Shown here one piece after another: positions 12,283 to 23,839 of a stretch of DNA of 64,000 nt. The DNA comes from Chlorokybus atmophyticus (taxonomy: Eukaryota; Streptophyta; Chlorokybophyceae; Chlorokybales; Chlorokybaceae), in contig RHPI01003642.1 in NCBI GenBank assembly GCA_009103225.1, forward strand, positions 95,132-159,131, given 5' to 3'. Position 1 is the stretch's first letter. Each line of letters opens with the position of its first letter. Position numbers and translations under genes: made by a program. The notes beneath the pieces are model-generated. The model was given only the letters and a program-made list of their open reading frames with translations, was not told the origin of the DNA and made no database searches.

Positions 12283-14430
12283 TCACCTTGCACCATCCTT
12301 GTGGCGCTCGCGCTCTATAGCAGCTTGATATGGCGGTGCTATCGGAGGCGCAACAGGCGGCAACGGTACATACTTGGCAGCTGTGCCATCTGCCGAATCC
12401 GGTTGCAGCTGCAACGGGTAGGACTGGTCCGCATCGTACCCGCTCAGGTCCCCGCACGACACGAATGGCACGAGAACCCTGTTGATGCCTGTGCTGTACT
12501 GCTGGCTGGCCACATCTGCACAAGTGCACCACAGTGAGTAATGTCTCATGGTTGTTCATGTAATGCTGTCACATGTACCATAATCTTTTCCGCCAGACGT
12601 GCCTGTAGCAGCTCCTTCCAACATAGCGCGCAACTGTGAGGGGTCAAAGCTTTCTGGAGGGGCGTACCCTTCGCATACTACGAAAGCCTCTGCATGACAT
12701 GAAAAATGAGCCATGTCGTAGACACTGCACGCACACACAGGCAACATGTGGGGTTGTGTTCCAACATGTGTCTCATGTACGCACCTATTGAAGAGTTCCG
12801 GCTGCTCTTAGGCTTGGCACAAGTGACTCGAGGGAAAAACATCTTCAACTGCAAGAAGGCAGCAAATGTTGTTGGCTGAGGTCAAGAAGCCAGGCAAGTC
12901 ACTGTTGCAACAAACCTGAGCGTATAGCAGGCTGATGTCTTTGCCTCGAAAAATCTTTGCCACAAAGTTGCCACCCGGACGCAGAACGTGTGTGACTATG
13001 GTCAAGGCCTGCGAGGACACATTTGGTTGGCAATGACACTCTTGTCACACGAGCAATGCAAAGTGACAGATGTGTAAGTCACCGCAAGGATCAGTTGCGC
13101 CTGAACGAACTCGTCCATGTCGTGCAGTCCAGTCACTGCGAAAGAGCAACTTGATTGGTGAAAATGCATGCGGTGCACAATGTGCACACAGTAACAACTA
13201 TACCGTACCATCAGGTGCTCCATCACAAACAACAAGGTCTGCTTTCTCGCCGTCAAAGTGAGAGATGACCTGTTAAGGGCAGCCCAGTGAGTAGCATGTG
13301 GGCTTGCAGCTACCTGCATGCGCAAGGTTTATGCTGAATCTTGCACCCTTGTGTGACTTTGAGTGACCCTGCCTGGTGCAAGCCTGAACGAATGCGAGCA
13401 TGCAAAATTGCTACACAAGCTCAGGGTGACTCCCACCTCTTGCGCAGTGCGCAGGGATGTGATGTCACCCTGTATTTGCACAACGCCTTCCAGAGGCGCC
13501 ATGGGTTGCAAGTCCACAGCCACGATGCGAGGTGGGCCCCCTGCACTGTTCGCTCACGTGAGTGTGCGCCTTTGTGCGAACCAGCAACCAAAGCCAACCA
13601 ATGTCATTCAATGCAAAGTGTACAACGGCAACATGCAGCAGAATGCAGGCCGTCACCTTGAAGCCATCTTTCGTGGGCCGTACAACTTCCTACTCAGCAC
13701 CTTCAAGGGCAAAGTAGTGATTGTGGGCACTGCATGCACCAACAAGCACATCTACCGGACAGAGCAAGCAGACCAGTACCTGACTCCAACTTCCTGGCGC
13801 AGCGCAAAGGTCCACCACGCGGTTGACACCTGCAGCAGAGCAGGGATTGGCCTTGGGTTAGCTGGAGAGCTTGTTGCTAGGGATTTTGCCAAACTTTCAT
13901 TGTAGGTGTGATGGGCAGTTACCTTGGAGGATGCCAAATTCTTCATCTATTTGCATCAGTTTGAAAGCGCTCCGTGCTCGCCATCCCTCCTCCTTGGCCT
14001 TGCGGTAGTAGATGTCCTGTAACCGTCGAGGTGAGTACGCTCCCCGTCACAAGTGCACAACAAAGTAAAGTGCAATGCCACAGGAGTAGGCACGCTAGGG
14101 CTGCGGCTACTGACAACGTAAAAGGCAACAGAAACAGCGTTCCTTGGCTTTGCAATTCGAGATACTACGCAGCAGTAGCAGCAAAGTCGTACGAGCTGCT
14201 GGCACGTGTTTTAGACAGAACACTGCGTATCGTATACATCTACAAGAGCACTGGCATTGAGCATAATCACCGTAGTTCAATACAGCCGCAGTTGTTGAGC
14301 TTGGCACTCATGACACTCATCTGATGCTCGTTCAAAACTCAACATTGTACCAGTCAACCAGAAAGAAACAGATCAGCAATCACGATGGACAACCGGTCCT
14401 TACCCGCCGGTCCTTGGAGGCTCTTCCCAT
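12283..14430 (-). CDS. TRM7/FTSJ1-family tRNA 2'-O-ribose methyltransferase
   Basis: SAM-dependent RrmJ-fold enzyme that 2'-O-methylates the anticodon loop (positions 32 and 34) of certain cytosolic tRNAs. Exons (minus): 14430-14404, 14016-13923, 13829-13780, 13700-13657, 13545-13437, 13269-13209, 13135-13083, 13008-12916, 12848-12785, 12689-12579, 12515-12283, giving 312 residues, the usual family length. The first exon codes only nine residues (MGRASKDRR) and joins [20 protein letters not shown]. Visible motifs: SAM loop [26 protein letters not shown], catalytic Asp in VCDGAPD, Lys in [10 protein letters not shown], Glu in [10 protein letters not shown], and the TRM7 signature [12 protein letters not shown]. 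The K-D-K-E tetrad is complete. The tail after 12500 is Pro/Ala-rich. The next gene upstream is divergent, 389 bases between start codons. Confidence 0.94.
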
Positions 14431-14819
14431 ATTGCCGCCGCCACCGCCACCGCCACCGCCATGCACAGCAAAGCGCGCGGCAGAGGCTTCAGACGTTGAT
14501 CAGGGTCACACGACGACCAGCACGCAACCGGATCGACTGCTCCGGCTCGGTTCGGGACGAACGACGCAACAGCAGCAGCAGCAGCAGAGCGACGAAATAC
14601 ATGCAACTGTAGAGCTGCTTTTGTGCTGGGCTCTTTAAGGTGTCGCTGGTGTCGTCGGCGTGGCTGTGGGTGGTGTCGGCATTGTGGGCGGGTGCCCTAC
14701 GACTCGCGAAGCATGCTCAGAGCTGTGCCGAGCGCTGCATAGGTGTCCGAGTAGTAGGTGTCAACTTGTGCAGCCTGGGTTCTCTTGGTAGTGTAGTCTC
14801 TTCACTCCTCCCACCCCAC

Positions 14820-16379
14820 ATGGCGAAGGTGTGCTGCAGCGGGGCCATGGCTGCGGCGGCGGTCATTGCGCCGTTGCCAGCTGGTACCACGAGCGCTTCG
14901 CTGGTTGCGGCGGCTGCCGTTGCCCCGGCCGTTGGACAGCGCCGGTCTGCTGCATTTGGAACGCGCCTGCTCGCTAAGGTGCGCGCTTGGCGTTGCATTG
15001 TGACAGCTGTGCTCACTTACAGCATTGCGCTGTTGTAACAGCTGAAGTTGCTATACGATGTGGGTCACACCAGCGCTCAAAGCATGGCAGTTTCAATTGC
15101 ACCTTGTAGCTAGTAATCGCATTCTCACTGTATTCTCATTCACTCTACCAGTCAAGCGTTACCTTGTGTTGTCAAGATATATATCAGCTGGATTGTAGCC
15201 TCTTGCAATGGCGACTTCAGAAGTCTTAACACACTGCGTCATCCCATAACAGCAGTCCGAGTATGTCAGCCCAACATCAACTTCAAACTTGAGTTGTTCT
15301 CGCAGCTTCCGCAACGGCTAGCAAAAGCTTCATACAACAGAACTACTACTGCAGCGAGCTTCACAGGGCAACAAACGGTTAGACGTGTTGTCAGCCTGTA
15401 TACCTCTCAGCAGTGCTTGGAAAGCTATCATCTGTCTATACCTGCAGCTAACGGCGTGATCCGTTTATGGTTTATACTTGCAGGTTCCGATGATGATTAA
15501 GGGAATACAGCATGCTGGTATTACAACCAGTGATGTTGAGACATCTATGGTGCGCGCCTTGCCACAGCAGTACTTATGTCGTGAACGTTTGTCTCTCTAT
15601 GTCAAGTTAATTGTCGCACTTTTTCTGATGCAGAGGTTTTACATTGACATCCTTGGTGGCAACCTGGTTACGGACGAGATTGGCATCACCGGGACGGAGT
15701 TTTTCTCTACGCTGATGGCCAAGGAAATTGATGATCTCAAGAGACTGGACCTCAAACCACCCGCTCTGTGTGTGCCTGACATGTTCACCGGCGCAAGTAA
15801 GAGTCTTTTCGTCCCGTACATGGCTTGTTACACATGACACTTTAATGCACAGCGGTAGCCATACTGCAGCGCAAGCTAATAACCTTGCATGTACCGTCAT
15901 GTCCAGCTTGCGTGGCGCCTCAGTGCTTTGCATGACATTCATTCATTCAACTGGTTGTTGCAGACCCTCCCTTCTTCCTGGATGTGTACTTCATCCAGTT
16001 TGACCACAATGTGGTTGAGCTCATCCACTACCGCGACGAGCACAACCGCACTTTCAATCCCGGATACTACCCGCCATTCACAAGTCCAGCAGTTCTTGGC
16101 GCCATGCATATAGACTTCAACATCAGCCCAAGTGTCGACATTGGCGAATTCCGGCAGGAGCTGATTACTGTGTGCTCAGACCTGAACATCCCGTTCTCAG
16201 CTACAGAGGTGTCACGCATTGATGGTGGACACTTTGAAGGTTGGAATCTGTTCTATGCCAAAGGTCCGGATGGAGAGCAGTTGGAGTTTAACCAGGTGTC
16301 TGGCGCATCGCGGCTGTTGTTCAACAAGGCTGCAAGCATGCGTGGCAAGCTGTGGTCGAGCCGTAAGAAGGTTGGGTAG
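14820..16379 (+). CDS. VOC (glyoxalase/dioxygenase fold) metalloprotein, probably plastid-targeted
   Basis: Exons: 14820-14978, 15484-15549, 15634-15796, 15964-16379, giving 267 residues. Exon 1 (53 codons) is rich in Ala, Ser and Arg with few acidic residues (MAKVCCSG... RRSAAFGTRLLAK), like a chloroplast transit peptide, and joins in phase to VPMMIKGIQHAG. The body shows two beta-alpha-beta-beta-beta halves of the VOC superfamily with the usual metal ligand positions: His in IQHAG, Glu in NVVELIHY, His in AMHIDF, Glu in GEQLEFNQV. VOC proteins isomerise, cleave or epimerise small molecules using a divalent metal. The substrate cannot be read from sequence. The transit-peptide exon is inferred from phase and composition; the three core exons are firm. 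Confidence 0.85.
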
Positions 16380-16557
16380 ACCTGCTGTGCGCACCTGAGC
16401 TGTTGCTGCGCTGTTGGTATCATAGATAATGTACTGGCTTCTGTTTGTAATTATGATATCCACTTTTCGTGTTGGGCACTGTTGCTCATGTGCACTGCTT
16501 GCCAAGCAATTCATTGATTGAAGTCCAGTCAGTACAGGTTTGCTATCTTTTCACTAT

Positions 16558-18495
16558 CTACCGTACTGCTTGGGCCTCTGTCGAGTCAACATGTTGACAC
16601 ACGGGTAAAAAATAGGTGTCCAGCTGCCAATACTTCAACTGCACTTCCTTCCACACGTCCTCTTTCAATGTAACTGGCAGAGGAATGTAAGTCGTCTCCA
16701 ATCCAAGCAGCGTGAGCTCCAACCTGCGTAACGAGGCAAAATAAGTGCATACAAGTGTGATGCCTGCATGTGGTTGGATTGATTATGCGGCTTTGCAACT
16801 GTGCGCACCGAGCCACTTCACAGCTGACGAGGTGGAAGAATGCGTTGTCCGCCGCAAGCCCGTTGAAGTACGAGTAGATGCCATTGGGTCCTAGCAATTT
16901 GGGGAGATGTGAGTGGAACTCGCGAAGGTCATCATAATACTCCCCATACGTGTCAAAGAAGATGCCATCGTAGCTGGAAAGATCCGCAATGACGTCTTGC
17001 CATCTGCCAAACAAGATGCGCACGCCAGGCTTCTCAGCCCACCCATCCTGCCAACATCCACGCAATAAGAAACGAGGTACTACTGCGAGCTAGCACAGTA
17101 TCAAAGCACACCTTCAGCATGCGTTGGTAGACTCCCGGGTGGGCCTCTATGATTGTGTGCGATCTGGGCTGTCGCCGCTGTATTGCCGTGTCCACAAGGC
17201 CCATACCAAACCCAACATTGAGGATGTCACCCACCGGCGCACTCCCACAGACAGCCTGTCATGAGCAACAGTCAACGTGCCACAACCACTGATGCAGTCG
17301 ACATGCAGGCATCTTCATTTGCCAACTGTACCTGCGCGTGTGCTTCCATGAGAGGCCCTTCCCAAGCCATCATCACCCCTTTGCTCTCATGGTCAACGAG
17401 CTTGTCTTCATCATACTGAACATCCTTGTGCAAGTAGTCGCGGTTCGGGGCCAGCGGTAGCCGCATGCTGCGCTGTGCCGCACCCAACACGAGCTCTGCC
17501 CTGCACCCTTCCCAGCAGCTTGATGAGCATCAAGAACAAACGGCATGCAATCACGTTGTCAATGGCAACAGAAGTTCAACAAAGGCCAGCTGTGCCTCAC
17601 CCGCATTGATGAGGAGGTCCACTGCCTCTTTGCTCTCGTTCTCAAGAGCGTAGTCTCCAGCACAGCGCCCATCACGATCAATGGCATTCCAAGGCGCTCC
17701 CGCAGCCAGCAACCTTTGCAAGACCTGGCACGAACTGACCAAGTTACTTTTGCAAAGCAAACCATAATTGCCACAACCGTTCCCGCTGTTCAATCACCAA
17801 GCTATACATGATTGTAGTCCGAGCAAGTGTGCGCATGTGCCTGCACACGCAAGCACTGCTGTGTACCTCTGTATGATTGGCTTTTGCAGCAGCCATCAAG
17901 GGACTGCGGCCGTCAGTGTCGTCTTGGAAGCTTGCGGCAGCGCCTGTTGTACCAACGGCAATATTCAGTAGGTGATTATCCGTCGTAATAATATTATTCA
18001 CACTGTCGCTTGAAGAGTCACTGCCATGTGCCTGCCAAACTGCTAGCTAGGCTATTGTGCATGAGAGTATTCGGCACAAGTGCTGCAACACGCAATGTCA
18101 CACATGGGCGTCCGCACAGTCGTCATTCCATGTGTGCTTGCTCCGAGCACACAAGTTCCTCGCATACAAAGTCTGCACTTGCTCTTTTTGTCGTTTGCAG
18201 TGGCATCGCCAATGGTTCGTACATGCTGATGCACAGGGATAGCTGCATGCGAAACATTCTACACAGCTACCTGCAACGCAATGCTGCAATGCATGGTACT
18301 AACAGCCATGATAATCGCAATGCAGGGAAACACACGCAGCACGGCACGCTGCCTACCGTCTTTGAGATGTGCGTCCACAGCAGCAATGTCCCCGGCTTCC
18401 GCCGCCCTCAGCAGCCGGCGCCCCAGCTGCTGCTCGGCCGCAGCCTCGGGCTGCACCATGTCCTCCTCCTCACCAGACGCCGCCGCCTCCACCAT
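16558..18495 (-). CDS. RMT2-type protein arginine methyltransferase with ankyrin repeats
   Basis: Homologue of yeast Rmt2, which methylates the internal (delta) nitrogen of an arginine in a ribosomal protein. Exons (minus): 18495-18357, 17943-17867, 17724-17601, 17495-17332, 17255-17112, 17047-16809, 16723-16558, giving 350 residues. The N-terminal half has ankyrin-type repeats (DGRSPLMAAAKANHTE, then QRLLAAGAPWNAIDRDGRCAG). The C-terminal half is the methyltransferase: DKLVDHESKGVMMAWEGPLM, SAM motif ILNVGFGMGLVD, HTIIEAHPGVYQRM, the GAMT-like FDTYGEYYDD, and LKYWQLDTYF at the end. The frame stays open upstream to 18648, but the ATG at 18495 is the first that leaves room for the divergent beta-galactosidase g start at 18570. 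A palindromic TGACGTCA overlaps this start codon. Confidence 0.9.
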
Positions 18496-18569
18496 GACGT
18501 CAGCTTCACTTTGTGCAGTCAGCTGACACTTGCCCGGACCTCTGGTTGTTAAGCTGCTGAAGGTCAAAG
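18496..18569. promoter_or_regulatory. Shared 74-bp head-to-head promoter interval (RMT2 / GH35)
   Basis: Only 74 bases separate the two divergent ATGs. TGACGTCA (18495-18502), the palindromic CRE/bZIP core, lies at the RMT2 edge. No TATA-like box is visible. Both 5' UTRs and the core promoter must be very short, or each must overlap the other gene. That this is a working bidirectional promoter is inference from spacing. Confidence 0.4.
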
Positions 18570-21500
18570 ATGGAGCAGCGGCGGCGGTGGTGGGTTTTCT
18601 CCTGGTTGCTGGTGGTGGTGGTGGTGGTGCTGCTGGAATCGGCAGCATGGGTTTCAGCAGCAGGGTTCACCAGCACAGGCGAGTCAGCTGCAGCGGTGAA
18701 CGTGACTTACGACGGCAGGGCCATCAAGCTCAATGGCCAGCGCAAGCTGCTTGTCGCCGGCGCCGTGCATTACCCGCGCAGCACTCCAGCTGTAAGCATA
18801 AGCAACAGAGCTAAAGGAAAGCTGACACACCTCACATGTCAGCACGCAATTGGTATTGGGAGCAGCAGTAGCACATACTTTCAGTCAACACCACACGTGG
18901 TCAGTTGTGCAGTTGCTTGTGCCGAGCACATTCTGGTCGCTTGAGACTGACTCACTGTTCTGTTAATCCTAGTTCCCTCTGGAGAAGTGTTGCTTTGCAT
19001 TGTTTGCTGCGCTGTGGCATGCCATCGCACAGCACAGCATACTATTGAACTGCGTAGCCAACACGAGCACACTGTAGAGAGCTTCACTTAGCTTGCTTTC
19101 CCATGCTGGCGACCTCAAACAAGCAGACAACCCGTTTGCTTGGTTGCAGATGTGGCCTCACATTATGCGGCGATCCAAAGCCGCTGGCTTGGATGTCATC
19201 CAAGCGTATGTCTTCTGGAACATGCACGAGCCTGTGAAGCGCCAGGTACCATGCTATCATCCACTCGCTGCGTACACATGTAGCAAGATTTCAATGACAC
19301 CTGACACACAATGTAACAGTATGACTTCACGGGACGCGCCGACCTCGTGCGGTTCTTGCGTGAAGCTGCTGACGCTGGCCTCCTGGTCAACCTGCGAATA
19401 GGCCCATACGTCTGCGCTGAATGGAACCTCGGGTGAGCATTGCGTTGTTACAAAGACCAACATTACTGCGTATAAGTACACACATTGGCTGAAAGAGAAA
19501 TGTAGTCGTAATCAGCGTTGTCTTGTTTGCAGCGGTTTTCCCTTCTGGCTGCGTGAAGAGCCTGGCATACAGTTTCGCACCAACAACGACGTGTTCAAGG
19601 TACAAGTGTGTTGGTGTTGCCCGTTGGCACACACGCACGCCACCTGAACAAAAAAAAAGTGGTATCTTCCATGATTTTGTGGAATTGCAGAGGGAAATGC
19701 AGACTTTCGTCCGGTACATAGTGGACCTGGTCCGCAATGCCAGCCTTTTCTCATGGCAAGGCGGCCCTGTCATTCTCGCTCAGGTAAGGCTAGACGACAA
19801 CACCATTTATGACAGTGTTCTGTCACCCACACGCTCATAGTGGATTGATTGCTAGATTGAAAATGAGTACGAGTATTTGGAGCCAGGCTGGGGCGATGCT
19901 GGCCGACAATATGTGCAATGGGCAGCCGACATGGCCATTGGCACTGACACGGGCGTTCCTTGGATCATGTGTAAGCAGCCGGACGCACCCGGTGAAGTGG
20001 TGAGTGTGTGTTCTGCTACTCACGTCACACCTAGAACAGTGATAAGCCGACTTATGCTGTTGCTTTCCTTCTTTGTGCAACGCAGATCAACACCTGCAAT
20101 GGCCATTACTGCGACGGCTTTTTGCCCAACAGCCCCAACAAGCCCGTCATGTGGACTGAGGCTTATCCCAGCTGGTCAGCTGGTCCTTTTTTTTTATGAA
20201 TGCAAATAACTTGAGCCAATGCAACAACATGTGATGATGGACAGATGGGCCCACAGGTTCCAACACTGGGGAGAGTCCAGACCCAACAGGCCAGTTGAAG
20301 ATCTGGCGTTTGCTATAGCGAGGTTCTATGCCAGGGGAGGCACGTACTCAGCATACTACATGGTGAGGCACATCGCACGTCTGTCATCAGCGTGTGCTAA
20401 CACATGCTGTTACAGTGGCATGGCGGGACAAACTATGGGCGCACGGCTGGTGGCCCGTTCATCATCACGTCATATGACTACAACGCTCCATTGGATGAGT
20501 TTGGTGCGTGAACCTTTTTCTGCTACTCTGCTGGTTTGTTGCATGCTGTGTTGCAGCTGTTGTAGACACTTAGCGGAAGCCTCCTTGCGCAGGGCTTGAG
20601 CGGTTTCCAGATTATGACCATCTTGCAAAGCTGCACGGAGCTTTGCATGCGGTTGAGAAGGTCCTCCTGTCCAGTGATGCACCAGCCGCCTTATCCATAG
20701 GCCCCAACTGCGAGGTCTTATGCTGCAAACCTATTTGTTGTTCTGGATGCTTACTTCTTCAAGCTTAAGACTCGAGACATCATGCTTGTTGGTCAGGCTC
20801 ATGTATACGAGAACAAGCACGGGTGCGCGGCATTCCTATCAAACAAAGATGCACTCGTCGATCGCACTGTCTCGTTTCACGGAAAGGAGTACCGATTGCC
20901 GGCATGGTCTGTGAGTATCCTCAAGGACTGCCACTCTATGGTGCACAACACTGCGGAGGTGATTTCCTACTTGATGCTCGTCTTCAAGTGTTGTGCATGC
21001 AACTTGGGAGAGGGCGATGATATCTGTCTCACTTGTATGGCAGGTGGCCAAAGCCAATGTTGACCAGCGCGAGTGGGTGAATATAGACAGCCCACTTAAA
21101 TGGAGCTTTGTCTCAGAGACTCCTGGCATCTGGAACCACACTGCCGCCGTGGTATCTGACAAGCCGATGGAGCAGCTGCATTATACCAAAGACGATACGG
21201 ACTACTTTTGGTATTCTCACAGGCAAGTGGTACCAGTAAACATCTCCTGAGCTCGTTTGTTCGTATGTGCACGTGCGTGCGCGCATGCATGGGTGAGCTC
21301 GCGCAAGGGTTACGTGTTGCTTGCTGTGCATGTCTGCATTGTGAGAGGTTGCCTGCTTGCTGGCAGAACACATGTGGACTTGCAAGGGCAGTCTGCAAAG
21401 AACGCAAGCATTGTGGTGCCTACATTCAATGACGTTCTACACGTTTTTGTGAATGGAGAGCTGTCAGGTTTGTGCAGCTGCTGGCAGTGTTAGTTTCTAG

Positions 21501-22787
21501 TGCATTGTGCAGCAAACATGGTGCTGGGAGGCTTTGCCTGCTTCATGGCGTAAATCAAGGCTGCGTGTGATGCAGGCACCCTGATAGCAGACAAAGGCAA
21601 CCAGTTGCCTGTGGTCTTGAAGGCCGGAGCGAATGCCATTGATATCCTGAGCATGACTGTGGGTTTGCAGGTGGGTTGTGCTTTATATAACCATGCAATG
21701 CTAGTGCTATTAGTCACAGGCTGCAAGGAACACACGCAGGCTTGCAACACCACATGTCACATGCTGGCAGAACTTTGGCATTGATTACGAGTTTCAACCT
21801 GCTGGGATACGGAGCGATGTCCTTCTGGCTGAGCATGCTGAAAACTGGGTTACTTCAAGCCTAACACCGGGAAACTGGAGCCACCAGGTGGGCCCACATG
21901 CCTTCAGCGCATCTGTGGCTGAGTCAACACAGCTTTCGTGTTGTATACGTGCGCGTGTTTGTATGTAAACATCAGCACTGTTCAACAGGTGGGCATCAGG
22001 GGCGTGCAGGAACAGTGGTTCATGCAGGACGGTAGCTCAGAATGGCAAGACCTGTCACCATCCTGTACAGATCGGCCACTGACTTGGTTCATGGTATGTT
22101 TGCGATCACTTCACAACAGTGACAGTGCTGGATGTGCTTACAGCATTGGCAGCTGTGTTTGTGCATCAATGGCCACTGATGCCTGCCATGTGCGCAGACA
22201 AAGTTCGACAACCCCGTTGCTGGTATAGACGCAAGCGTTGCAGCAACACACGGACCTCCACCTGTTGTTGTGAACATGGCAAGCATGGGGAAAGGCACGA
22301 TATGGGTACGATCGGTTCCAAGCACACATGTCTCCTTGTGTGCTTGCAGTTCTGCCGAGTGCGTTTCACCGGTCATGGGACAGCAGCATGTTGCACTTTG
22401 ATTGAGTACACAGATTGTGACACTGTTTTCAACGTTTTCACCTGACAGGTCAATGGGCACAATTTGGGACGATATTGGCCTCAGCTGATAGCGCCAGCTG
22501 AGGGTTGCAACAAGGCATGTGACTACCGAGGGACATATGACCCATATGCAAAATGCCGCACCAACTGTGGTCAAAGCTCCCAGATCAGGTGCCATAGCTG
22601 GTGGTGGCACCTAGCGCTGTGTGTGGTCAGCATATGTGGCTTACAATGCAAATCGTGCAGGTACTTCATACCACCCGATTGGTTACAGCCCACAGACAAC
22701 CACTTTGTGGCTTTGGAGGAGATCGGGGGCAACCCAGAGGGTATCAAGTTAGAGTTCTTGCAGTCTCGTCCCACTTATGTACAGTAG
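18570..22787 (+). CDS. GH35 plant-type beta-galactosidase, secreted
   Basis: Removes terminal beta-galactosyl residues from polysaccharides or glycoproteins in the secretory path or cell wall. Nineteen exons: 18570-18791, 19150-19245, 19320-19432, 19533-19599, 19691-19783, 19856-19999, 20086-20174, 20257-20362, 20416-20503, 20593-20714, 20797-20958, 21044-21222, 21367-21467, 21576-21670, 21771-21887, 21989-22093, 22198-22305, 22449-22588, 22661-22787; 757 residues. Basic residues and a Val/Leu core form a signal peptide ([14 protein letters not shown]...). Landmarks: [30 protein letters not shown], acid/base Glu in [17 protein letters not shown], nucleophile Glu in [19 protein letters not shown], and the C-terminal jelly-roll motifs [28 protein letters not shown] and IPPDWL. 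There is no SUEL lectin tail. The intron at 21223-21366 starts with GC. Every phase closes. Confidence 0.95.
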
Positions 22788-23839
22788 GGTCTTTGTTTGT
22801 CTGCATCCAGCGGTTGCTGTTGGATATATGGCAGCAGCTGCAATGCTGCAATGGCGCGCAGTGTATAGTAGGCTTTGCCAGTCTTGGGAGCGTTTCGTAC
22901 ATTATCTAGGGCAGCAAGGTAAGCATTTGGCACAGTAGTTGGCCAACAGCAGATGCCCCGCAATGCAACAATTAGGGTGTATGCGTATGGCAGGGCGCAT
23001 ACCACCTGCCCTGGATGGCTTTTTGACGGTATACCAGGTCGCTATAATCCCCAGTAATTGCCTTGTGTGGCAGCCATGCAAGGTTGGTGTTAAGTACAGG
23101 ATAAGCGCCAGGCTGTTATAAGCATGCACTTTCCCGCCACGCATCACATGCAGCAAGTTTTACGCACCTCCATGCGGCACACATGCCTGCAACCACCGGG
23201 CTAACTCTATCCTACACGCTACTCCTACACCTACTGCCCCCCTGTTAGTCATCCAAGCATATATCGACATATATTGGCAGTGGCAGTGGTAGTCTCCTGC
23301 ACAGCGGCTGCGTGCATTTCCCCTTCCAGCAACAGAAAGACAGTTTTGGATTGCAGCAATGATTCGGAAAGCATGACACGTGCCTTCACAGTTGATGTGG
23401 AACTGTCACATGCACCTTCAGATATATGGTGATCTTGGTATTTACACCATCAGTGCTTTTCCTACAATGAATTCCGAGTAGGACACTGCAAGTGTTGAGA
23501 GTTCTCTAGACAAGAACGGCCTGCACAGCCATTCTTGTCTAGCGATTACATTGTACATCTCATCGAGTGTTGGTGTGTTGGCTGCCTACGCTTTTGATTT
23601 GCAATTACATTGACGTGACCATGTGCACTGTTTGTGGAAAGCTATTGTGCTGGAATCTGCGGAGCGCGGCACAATGGATGGACGTGGGCATGTGGACAAA
23701 GTTCAAAGTGCTGTTGTTAATGAGCGAATCAGGTTCTGAACCACCATAGGTGCTCAACTCGCTCAACTTCTTAGTCACATGCAAGTTCACGGACTACAGC
23801 TAGCGGGTGATCACAGACATGGCCAAAAATGAGTACTAG
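22788..23839. other. Tail-to-tail spacer (GH35 / RIC1)
   Basis: Contains the 3' ends of both convergent genes. A CA/CT-rich patch lies at 23160-23240. The 12-mer tctagacaagaa (about 23503-23514) and ttcttgtctag (about 23532-23542) form an inverted repeat that could fold into a hairpin. No coding frame or RNA gene is supported. Confidence 0.5.

Noticed and set aside
14324-15038. Plus-strand frames with Pro, Gln and Ala runs upstream of the VOC gene
   Set aside because: Most is CAG/CCG low complexity. Only 14820-14978 fits as the VOC transit-peptide exon.
15294-15500. 68-codon frame just upstream of VOC exon 2 as an alternative first exon
   Set aside because: Its possible donor is weak, while the exon ending AAG at 14978 has a better donor, phase and targeting-like composition.
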